A DNA stretch of 12,932 nt, taken from an uncultured Actinomycetes bacterium. GTDB taxonomy: Bacteria; Actinomycetota; Actinomycetes; Nanopelagicales; Nanopelagicaceae. The translations under genes and the position numbers were made by a program. A model generated the notes under the pieces. That model had not been told where the DNA came from. It was given only the letters and a program-made list of their open reading frames with translations, and did not search any database. Location: positions 1 to 12,932 of the forward strand of contig CAIXDY010000032.1 in assembly GCA_903918325.1 (NCBI GenBank), in the 5' to 3' direction. Positions 7,685 to 12,932 of the stretch are shown here, piece after piece; position 1 is the stretch's first letter, and the number at the start of each line of letters is the position of its first letter.

Positions 7685-9255
7685 TACAAAGGAATATTTC
7701 CATGTTTACGGGCAGGCAACGTGTCACGTTTAGTGCGCAGCGTGCGAAACGCCTTAGTGATGTAGGCACGAGATTGATTTGGTTCAATAACCGTATCAAT
7801 TGTTCCGCGTTCTGCAGCTAAATATGGGTTCGCAAGTGATTCGTTATATTCATTAATTAACTCTGCTCGAGCAGCAGCAGGATCTTTGGCATCGGCAATT
7901 TCTTTACGATACAGAATATTTACTGCACCTTGGGCTCCCATCACTGCAATTTCAGCGCTGGGCCAAGCAAAGTTAATATCACTTCCAAGATATTTAGATC
8001 CCATAACAATAAATGCCCCGCCATAAGCTTTGCGAGTAATAAGGGTTACTAGGGGAACCGATGCTTCTGCATAGGCATACAGCAATTTTGCTCCGCGGCG
8101 AATGATTCCATCCCACTCTTGTTCAGTTCCCGGCAAAAATCCCGGAACATCCACAAGAGTAAGAATTGGAATGTTAAAAGCATCGCAAAAGCGTAGAAAA
8201 CGTGCAGCTTTTTCGCTTGAGTTAATATCCAGAGTTCCCGCTAATTGATTAGGTTGATTGGCGATTATTCCTACAGATTCACCTTCAATTCGCGCAAAAC
8301 CAACAACGATATTAGGCGCATACAAAGCGTGAACTTCTAAAAATTCACCTTCATCAACCAAAGCGTGAATTAAAACCTTCATGTCATACGGTTGATTTGG
8401 GCTATCTGGAATCAAAGTATCGAGGGCGATGTCTGCCGCGCTCTTTTCAAGGGTTTGCGTTGGAGGTAAATGCGGACTGCCATCCATATTATTTGACGGT
8501 AAGTAAGATAAAAGTGCTTTTACGTAATCAATTGCGTCAGCTTCATTTTCGGCCAAGTAGTGGGAGTTGCCTGTACGTGTGTTATGAGTACGTGCACCTC
8601 CAAGTTCTTCCATTCCAACTTCTTCACCGGTCACAGTTTTAATTACATCTGGACCAGTAATAAACATATGAGAAGTTTCATTAACCATTACAGTGAAATC
8701 TGTTAGCGCAGGTGAATAAGCAGAACCGCCGGCACAAGGTCCAAGAATCAGTGAAATCTGTGGGATCACACCTGAAGAGCGGGTATTGAGTCGGAATATT
8801 TTTCCGTAGCCAGCAAGTGAAGCAACACCTTCTTGAATGCGCGCTCCACCAGAATCATTTATTCCAATTAAGGGAATTCCACTCTTAAGTGCAAATTCGG
8901 CGATCTTTACAATCTTTTCGGCATGAACTTCACCTAGAGATCCACCCATAATTGTAAAATCTTGTGAATACAAAGCAATCGGGCGACCATCTACGGTTGC
9001 GGTACCAATTACTACACCATCGCCGTAAGGTCGATTATTTTCCATTCCAAATTGTGTTGAGCGATGACGAGCAAACTCATCGATTTCAGTAAATGAATCT
9101 GGATCTACAAGCATTTCGATTCGTTCACGGGCAGTGTTCTTACCCTTTGCGTGTTGCTTTTCTACTGCACGAGCGGAGCCAGCGTGTACCGCTTCCTCAA
9201 TTCGCGCGCGCAAATCTTCAATTTTTCCGGCAGTTGTATGCAGATCACGGCTCAT
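7684..9255 (-). CDS. accD: Acyl-CoA carboxylase beta subunit (carboxyltransferase)
   Basis: This subunit transfers the carboxyl group from biotin to acetyl-CoA, propionyl-CoA or longer acyl-CoA, giving malonyl- or methylmalonyl-type units for lipid synthesis. The 523 residues contain two crotonase-like halves: the N-terminal with MGGSLGEVHAEKI (103-115), SGGARIQEG (135-143) and the oxyanion-hole segment GPCAGGSAYSPAL (172-184); the C-terminal with VDVPGFLPG (368-376), RKAYGGAF (408-415) and the A-W-P-S-A-E-I-A-V-M-G-A-Q-G-A segment (430-444). Ile416 occupies the position that separates acetyl-accepting from propionyl-specific enzymes in Streptomyces, favouring acetyl-CoA use. I prefer the ATG at 9253-9255 over one at 9268-9270 because a TANNNT element lies six bases upstream, suggesting a nearly leaderless mRNA. 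It is the first gene of the minus-strand operon. The Streptomyces name is accB/pccB. Confidence 0.95.
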   Translation of the reverse strand: MSRDLHTTAGKIEDLRARIEEAVHAGSARAVEKQHAKGKNTARERIEMLVDPDSFTEIDEFARHRSTQFGMENNRPYGDGVVIGTATVDGRPIALYSQDFTIMGGSLGEVHAEKIVKIAEFALKSGIPLIGINDSGGARIQEGVASLAGYGKIFRLNTRSSGVIPQISLILGPCAGGSAYSPALTDFTVMVNETSHMFITGPDVIKTVTGEEVGMEELGGARTHNTRTGNSHYLAENEADAIDYVKALLSYLPSNNMDGSPHLPPTQTLEKSAADIALDTLIPDSPNQPYDMKVLIHALVDEGEFLEVHALYAPNIVVGFARIEGESVGIIANQPNQLAGTLDINSSEKAARFLRFCDAFNIPILTLVDVPGFLPGTEQEWDGIIRRGAKLLYAYAEASVPLVTLITRKAYGGAFIVMGSKYLGSDINFAWPSAEIAVMGAQGAVNILYRKEIADAKDPAAARAELINEYNESLANPYLAAERGTIDTVIEPNQSRAYITKAFRTLRTKRDTLPARKHGNIPL

Positions 9256-9273
9256 ACCCCTACGGTACATCTC
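9256..9273. promoter_or_regulatory. Compact divergent promoter between the carboxylase operon and birA
   Basis: The 18-bp gap contains TACGGTA at 9261-9267. On the plus strand TACGGT (9261-9266) fits the actinobacterial -10 pattern TANNNT, with seven bases to the GTG of birA. On the minus strand TACCGT (9267 back to 9262) fits the same pattern, with six bases to the ATG of the carboxyltransferase gene. Both spacings put transcription starts at or next to the start codons, predicting leaderless or nearly leaderless mRNAs. No convincing -35 hexamer is visible on either side, and any -35 contacts would fall within the first codons of the opposite gene. No strong, well-spaced Shine-Dalgarno precedes either start: the minus-strand AGGGG is only one base from the ATG. 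Confidence 0.55.
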
Positions 9274-10032
9274 GTGGGCAATAAAGGGCTAAGAGCGGCA
9301 CTCGATAAGTCGCTGATCAACTCTGCAGTTACGCAGTACTGGCGAGTAAGCGTGGTTGATGTCACCGCATCAACACAGAGCGATCTAGTTAAACGCGTAC
9401 AAGCAGGTAAAGCCAAGCCGGGCGATGTAATCGCGGCTAATTACCAAAGCGCCGGACGAGGCAGAATGTCTCGAACTTTCGACGCACCAAAAAATTCGGC
9501 ATTGCTTTTTTCTTTTCACATAAAACCAACACGAACAAAAAATGATTGGGGTTGGATTTCATTAATTGCCGGGGTTGCTGTTGCGCAAGTTCTCACAGAT
9601 TACAAAGCTACCGTGAAATGGCCGAATGATATTTTGATAAATGATAAAAAGGTTTCTGGTTTAATTTCTGAAATTGCTGAAGATGGGATTGTTCTAGGTA
9701 TAGGGATTAATGTTGGAATGACTGCCGAAGAACTTCCGGTTCTAACTGCAACCTCGCTAGCGATTGAAGGTGTGCAAGGAATCGATCGCAATCAACTCTT
9801 GTGTCAGGTCTTGGCCCAATTTGAAAAGCTCTTTATGGCATGGGATTCCGGCGATGATTCAATTATTGAACTCTATAAATCTCTGAGCTCGACCCTAGGT
9901 ACTAAAGTGCAGATCCATTACCCAAATGAATTAATCGAAAAAGGCATCGCCGTGGACATTTCCGCTAGAGGTGAGTTAATTTTGGATACGGGTAGCCATG
10001 TTCAGGCAGGTGACGTAGTTCATCTACGATAA
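9274..10032 (+). CDS. birA: Biotin--[acetyl-CoA-carboxylase] ligase, group I (no DNA-binding domain)
   Basis: BirA activates biotin with ATP and attaches it to the carrier lysine, here presumably Lys536 of the AccA encoded divergently. With the GTG start at 9274 the protein has 252 residues: the biotin-binding loop GRGRMSR (61-67), catalytic KWPNDI (115-120), KVSGLISEI (126-134), GIGINVG (142-148), and a C-terminal SH3-like domain ending DVVHLR. There is no N-terminal helix-turn-helix, so it is a ligase only and not the bifunctional E. coli-type repressor. The frame stays open to an ATG at 9151, but that extension runs antisense through the carboxyltransferase N-terminus and shows no conserved sequence. 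GTG at 9274 lies seven bases after a TANNNT element, which supports it. The loop reads M-S-R where many homologs have x-G-R, a modest variation. The gene begins the birA-purK-purE unit. Confidence 0.9.
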   Translation: MGNKGLRAALDKSLINSAVTQYWRVSVVDVTASTQSDLVKRVQAGKAKPGDVIAANYQSAGRGRMSRTFDAPKNSALLFSFHIKPTRTKNDWGWISLIAGVAVAQVLTDYKATVKWPNDILINDKKVSGLISEIAEDGIVLGIGINVGMTAEELPVLTATSLAIEGVQGIDRNQLLCQVLAQFEKLFMAWDSGDDSIIELYKSLSSTLGTKVQIHYPNELIEKGIAVDISARGELILDTGSHVQAGDVVHLR

Positions 10033-10036
10033 GCCA

Positions 10037-11149
10037 GTGAGTAATCATTTTCCTACGGTTGGCATAATTGGTGCCGGACAACTTGCACGCATGAGCGTGG
10101 GGCCGGCAGTTGCTCTTGGAGTTAACTTGCTTTTATTAGCAAATGATTCACATGATAGTGCCGCTCAAATTGCTAATCACATTGTCGGTGACTACCGAGA
10201 TCTAGAAACTGTCAGAGCTTTTGCTCGCAAGTGTGATGTAGTGACATTTGAACATGAACTCATCCCATTAAGCATAATTAAATCCTTAGAAGCCGATGGC
10301 GTTGTTGTACGTCCAAGTTCTGCCAGCTTTATTTATTCTCAAGATAAAGCGGCAATGCGTGAGCGATTGAGTAAATTCCCTGCCCCAAAAAACTGGGTAG
10401 TCACGAGCGAGAATGAAGTGAGCGAGTATCCAGTAATTGCTAAAGCTATTTCTGGGGGTTATGACGGCCGGGGTGTTTGGAAAGTAAATAATAAAGCTGA
10501 ATTAGCTGCATTATTAAAAGATGTGAGCAAGCTTTTAGTCGAAGAATTAGTAGATTTTGATTACGAGATTGCAGTAATGGTTGCACGATCTCCGCATGGA
10601 CAAGCAACCACATGGGCTCCTACACAAACAATTCAGCGTGATGGAATATGCACGATGACAATTTCACCGGCGCCGCAATTGAGCGCTGCATTGAGTGAGA
10701 AAGCCCAAAAACTTGCACTTGATATCGCCAATGAAATTGGTGTAGTTGGGGTAATGGCCGTTGAGATTTTTGTTAAAGGTTCTGAACTATTTATCAATGA
10801 ACTTGCAATGCGCCCGCATAATTCTGGTCATTGGACAATTGAAGGGTCGGTAACTAGTCAATTCGAGCAACACCTTCGCGCGGTGTTAGATCTGCCTTTG
10901 GGTGATCCCAGCATGAGCGCTCCTTTTGCCGTAATGGGAAATATTCTGGGTGGTGCAAAAGAAGATATGTATCGCCCTTACTTGCACCTCATGGCACGCA
11001 CCCCACAATTGAAATTTCACCACTATAAGAAGCAAGTTCGCCCGGGCCGCAAGATTGGCCATGTGAATCTGCTCGGAGAAAACCTCGTAGAATTGACTCA
11101 AGAAGTTGAGCACGCCCTAAAGTACTTGAGCGGAGAAATTGATGAGTGA
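10037..11149 (+). CDS. purK: 5-(carboxyamino)imidazole ribonucleotide synthase
   Basis: PurK uses ATP and bicarbonate to convert 5-aminoimidazole ribonucleotide (AIR) to N5-CAIR in de novo purine synthesis. The 370 residues have the ATP-grasp layout: the N-terminal GIIGAGQLARM (9-19), a V-T-F-E-H-E segment (69-74), RPSS (92-95), the glycine-rich loop SGGYDGRGVWKV (139-150), VEEL near 168-171, and the family signature RPHNSGHWTIEG (259-270). Length matches the family. The start is GTG at 10037, four bases after the birA stop, with no clear Shine-Dalgarno, so translation is probably coupled to birA. It overlaps purE by eight bases. The product goes directly to PurE, and adjacency of the pair is widespread in bacteria. 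Assignment is secure. Confidence 0.97.
   Translation: MSNHFPTVGIIGAGQLARMSVGPAVALGVNLLLLANDSHDSAAQIANHIVGDYRDLETVRAFARKCDVVTFEHELIPLSIIKSLEADGVVVRPSSASFIYSQDKAAMRERLSKFPAPKNWVVTSENEVSEYPVIAKAISGGYDGRGVWKVNNKAELAALLKDVSKLLVEELVDFDYEIAVMVARSPHGQATTWAPTQTIQRDGICTMTISPAPQLSAALSEKAQKLALDIANEIGVVGVMAVEIFVKGSELFINELAMRPHNSGHWTIEGSVTSQFEQHLRAVLDLPLGDPSMSAPFAVMGNILGGAKEDMYRPYLHLMARTPQLKFHHYKKQVRPGRKIGHVNLLGENLVELTQEVEHALKYLSGEIDE
11132..11136 (+). promoter_or_regulatory. Ribosome binding site of purE
   Basis: GGAGA lies five bases before the ATG at 11142, inside the end of purK. It decides between that ATG and an in-frame TTG three bases earlier, favouring the ATG. Confidence 0.65.
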
Positions 11150-11648
11150 TGTAGCGATCATCATGGGATCAGATTCTGATTGGCCAGTAATGGAAGATGC
11201 GGCCAAAGTTTTAGATGAACTCGGAATTTCATATAGTGCCGAAGTTATATCTGCGCACCGCATGCCCGTTGAAATGATGGAGTTCGCTCAAAACGCGCAA
11301 TCAAAAGGTTTTAAAGTAATTATTGCTGGAGCAGGTGGAGCAGCACATTTGCCCGGAATGGTTGCATCGCTCACAACACTTCCAGTTATTGGTGTTCCGG
11401 TAGCTTTAAAAAATCTTGATGGAATGGATGCATTACTTTCAATTGTTCAAATGCCGGCAGGTGTTCCGGTGGCAACAGTAGGTATAGGAAATGCCAAAAA
11501 TGCGGCTTTATTGGCGGCGCGTATTTTGGGTGTTTCAGATTCTGCAATACATTCAAAAGTTGCCAATGCGCTAAAAGAAATTAATAGTGAAGCCAAAGCT
11601 AAAAGTGCAAATTTAACGGCACGCAGAAATCAAAAGACTGGCTTCTAA
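11142..11648 (+). CDS. purE: N5-carboxyaminoimidazole ribonucleotide mutase
   Basis: PurE class I moves the carboxyl group of N5-CAIR to carbon 4, giving CAIR, the step after PurK. The 168 residues hold the expected motifs: MGSDSDWPVM (8-17), ISAHRMP (36-42), AGAGGAAHLPGM (62-73), GVPV (84-87), LDGMDALLSIVQMPAGVPVA split across 92-111, and a NAKNAALLA helix (117-125). Presence of purK confirms the class I mutase route rather than the class II AIR carboxylase. The C-terminal 35 residues are charged and probably extend beyond the core fold. It starts at ATG 11142, preceded by GGAGA, and overlaps purK by eight bases. Its TAA stop interlocks with the stop of the convergent CoA-binding gene, leaving no intergenic space for a terminator. 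Confidence 0.97.
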   Translation: MSDVAIIMGSDSDWPVMEDAAKVLDELGISYSAEVISAHRMPVEMMEFAQNAQSKGFKVIIAGAGGAAHLPGMVASLTTLPVIGVPVALKNLDGMDALLSIVQMPAGVPVATVGIGNAKNAALLAARILGVSDSAIHSKVANALKEINSEAKAKSANLTARRNQKTGF

Positions 11649-12007
11649 CCTCTTTTTCGATATTCAATTGCTGGGCATCGATCCATCACCGTAATTAAGC
11701 CTGCTTTTTGCGCCCGAGCAACGGCTTGCTCATCAATAACATCTAGTTGCAACCAAACACCTTTTGCTCCAATTTCAATAGCTTGATCTACGACTTTTCC
11801 AACTAATTGAGAGTTAACAAAACAATCCACCACATCTACTTGGGTGGGTATATCTGCCAGAGTTTTATAACCAGTCTCACCATGAACTTCTTCGGCCCGT
11901 GGATACACCGGGATTATTCGATGACCCTTTTCTTGTAAAAGTTTGGCCACACCAAAAGCTGCGCGCTCCGGATTATTACCAAGACCAACTACTGCCCAAT
12001 TTTTCAT
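11645..12007 (-). CDS. CoA-binding domain protein (Rossmann fold, YccU-like)
   Basis: This 120-residue protein consists of a single CoA-binding-fold domain. It begins with a Rossmann-type strand and loop, WAVVGLGNNPERAAFGVA (4-21), followed by GHRIIPVYPRA (28-38), GE-x-x-Y-K-T-L-A-D-I-P (43-54), VDVVDCFVNS (58-67), a GAKGVWLQLDV stretch (80-90) and the C-terminal MDRCPAIEYR (107-116), a common signature of this small family. Similar proteins bind CoA or nucleotides; no catalytic role is established and I infer none. The start ATG is 31 bases downstream of the UDP-glucose dehydrogenase stop, with no clear Shine-Dalgarno, so it may share that transcript. Its TAG stop overlaps the purE TAA on the other strand. 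Family assignment is good; function unknown. Confidence 0.9.
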   Translation of the reverse strand: MKNWAVVGLGNNPERAAFGVAKLLQEKGHRIIPVYPRAEEVHGETGYKTLADIPTQVDVVDCFVNSQLVGKVVDQAIEIGAKGVWLQLDVIDEQAVARAQKAGLITVMDRCPAIEYRKRG

Positions 12008-12038
12008 GGCAAGTAGGGCATCAATACTTTCTTGGCTA

Positions 12039-12932
12039 TTAATCAGTTCGACCTAACGCTCGGAATTTCCAACCAGCATTGCGCCATAACTCACGGTCTA
12101 AAACATTTCGCCCATCGATAATGATTTTCGATTTTACTAAAGTTGAAATAACGGCCGGGTCTAGGGCTCGATACTCTTTCCACTCGGTTAAATGAAGGAT
12201 TAAGTCGGCATTCTTTATGGCATCAGTAACCACTGGGGCAAAATCAAGTTTTGGAAAACGTTTGCGCGCCGGCTCAATTCCTTTGGGATCATGAACAACA
12301 ACGGTGGCACCAGCGGCTTGTAACTGTGCTGCGATATCAAGAGCTGGAGAATCACGCACATCATCACTGTCGGGTTTAAAAGTTGCACCCAAAACCGCGA
12401 TTTTATATGTAGTTAAATCCTGCGTGAGCTCTGATCTAACAACATCGATAACTCGTTGCCGGGCACGAAGATTAATTGCATCAATCTCACGTAAAAACTC
12501 CAGCGCTTGCATAGCACCCAGCTCTTCAGCTCGCGCCATAAAAGCTCGAATATCTTTTGGAAGGCAACCGCCACCGAAACCGATTCCAGCTTGCAAAAAT
12601 CTATGACCAATTCGTGGGTCGTAACCAATCGCTTTAGCTAAAACTGTTACATCCCCACCTGCAGCTTCGCAGACTTCAGCCATTGCGTTGATGAATGAAA
12701 TTTTCGTGGCAAGGAATGAGTTCGCTGCAACTTTTACTAATTCAGCGGTAGGAAGATCTGCGCGAATCCACGGAGTACCAAGTGCGATGATTGGTGCATA
12801 TACATCTTTAAGAATTGCTTCTGCACGATCACTTGTAACACCAACAACTAAGCGATTCGGCGTGAGCGTATCTTCAACGGCAAATCCTTCACGCAGAAAC
12901 TCTGGGTTCCACGCTAAATCAGCTTGTGGGGC
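12039..12932 (-). CDS. ugd: UDP-glucose 6-dehydrogenase (C-terminal part, runs off right edge)
   Basis: The enzyme oxidises UDP-glucose twice with NAD to UDP-glucuronate, a precursor for cell-surface polysaccharides. The 297 visible residues begin at the end of the N-terminal NAD domain with the motif NPEFLREGFAVED and continue through the helical central domain (ELVKVAANSFLATKISFINA, about 63-82) to the nucleophile Cys in GFGGGCLPKD (Cys123 of the visible part). The C-terminal UDP-binding domain shows GATFKPDSDDVRDSP (about 187-201) and a near-terminal GRNVLD. Roughly 140 N-terminal residues lie outside the window. GDP-mannose dehydrogenase is related, but the GFGGGCLPKD context and R-D-S-P spacing favour UDP-glucose dehydrogenase. 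The stop is TAA at 12039-12041. The frame is open to the last base and an internal ATG at 12683 is not the start. Confidence 0.93.
   Translation of the reverse strand, partial: APQADLAWNPEFLREGFAVEDTLTPNRLVVGVTSDRAEAILKDVYAPIIALGTPWIRADLPTAELVKVAANSFLATKISFINAMAEVCEAAGGDVTVLAKAIGYDPRIGHRFLQAGIGFGGGCLPKDIRAFMARAEELGAMQALEFLREIDAINLRARQRVIDVVRSELTQDLTTYKIAVLGATFKPDSDDVRDSPALDIAAQLQAAGATVVVHDPKGIEPARKRFPKLDFAPVVTDAIKNADLILHLTEWKEYRALDPAVISTLVKSKIIIDGRNVLDRELWRNAGWKFRALGRTD

Larger units (their letters stand above)
1..9255 (-). other. Predicted nine-gene operon: acyl-CoA carboxylase plus nucleoside catabolism
   Basis: All nine minus-strand genes from the carboxyltransferase to the second aldehyde dehydrogenase overlap or nearly touch. 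Junctions in transcription order are: 1-nt overlap, 3-nt gap, 4-nt overlap (ATGA), 4-nt overlap (ATGA), 4-nt gap, 4-nt overlap (GTGA), 1-nt overlap, 8-nt overlap. No terminator-like hairpin lies at any junction. I infer one transcript starting near 9255, though internal promoters within coding sequence cannot be excluded. The operon may continue past the left edge. Confidence 0.75.

Noticed and set aside
7691..7701. Short inverted repeat GGAATATTTCC near the end of the carboxyltransferase gene
   Set aside because: With only four paired bases per arm it is expected by chance in AT-leaning coding sequence, and it is not placed like an operator.
9256..9270. Alternative carboxyltransferase start at ATG 9268-9270
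   Set aside because: It adds five residues (M-Y-R-R-G), has no -10 element or Shine-Dalgarno at a fitting distance, and would overlap the promoter element. It is not strictly excluded.
9151..9273. Upstream extension of birA to ATG 9151 (and another ATG at 9238)
   Set aside because: This stretch is antisense to the carboxyltransferase N-terminus, its translation resembles no biotin ligase, and GTG 9274 has a well-placed -10 element.
11600..11700. Possible intrinsic terminator at the T-run after purE (11651-11655)
   Set aside because: No stable GC-rich stem precedes the T-run on the plus strand, and nothing better is seen on the minus strand. The T-run is part of the CoA-binding gene's coding sequence.
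12008..12038. Promoter or terminator between ugd and the CoA-binding gene
   Set aside because: The 31-bp gap shows no well-placed TANNNT, no hairpin and no Shine-Dalgarno, so nothing can be supported there.

Overview
This window is a gene-dense, AT-leaning stretch of an actinobacterial chromosome. By eye it is somewhat below 50% GC, and nearly every base is coding. The gene neighbourhood is characteristic of Actinobacteria: purE-purK-birA lie back to back against an acyl-CoA carboxylase set (carboxyltransferase, the actinobacteria-specific epsilon subunit, maf, and a biotin carboxylase/BCCP fusion), followed by purine nucleoside phosphorylase and a phosphohexomutase-family gene. Mycobacterium tuberculosis has a similar neighbourhood. 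The low GC and extreme compaction suggest a streamlined freshwater lineage such as the acI / Ca. Nanopelagicales group. That placement is an inference from style, not from a marker gene.

Positions 1-9255, minus strand: nine genes in one direction, overlapping by 1-8 nt or separated by 3-4 nt, probably one operon. In transcription order they are the carboxyltransferase (accD-type), accE, maf, the biotin carboxylase/BCCP fusion (accA), purine nucleoside phosphorylase, an alpha-D-phosphohexomutase (probable phosphopentomutase), deoC, an aldehyde dehydrogenase, and a second aldehyde dehydrogenase cut by the window edge. The first part makes malonyl-CoA or related acyl-CoA thioesters for lipid synthesis. 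The second part degrades nucleosides: phosphorolysis to (deoxy)ribose-1-phosphate, isomerisation to the 5-phosphate, aldol cleavage to glyceraldehyde-3-phosphate and acetaldehyde, and oxidation of acetaldehyde to acetate.

Positions 9256-9273: an 18-bp divergent intergenic region containing TACGGTA, which reads as an actinobacterial TANNNT -10 element on both strands, each placed for an almost leaderless mRNA. This is the most interesting non-coding signal in the window.

Positions 9274-11648, plus strand: birA (biotin protein ligase), purK and purE, with small gaps or overlaps. BirA would biotinylate the AccA protein encoded across the divergent promoter. PurK and PurE carry out the carboxylation of AIR to CAIR in purine synthesis.

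Positions 11645-12932, minus strand: a small CoA-binding-fold protein whose stop codon overlaps the stop of purE, and the C-terminal two thirds of a UDP-glucose 6-dehydrogenase running off the right edge. I see no mobile element, CRISPR array, RNA gene or phage gene. There is no gene-free stretch longer than 31 bp. The window is mainly conserved housekeeping metabolism, and I found no convincing new multi-gene system.
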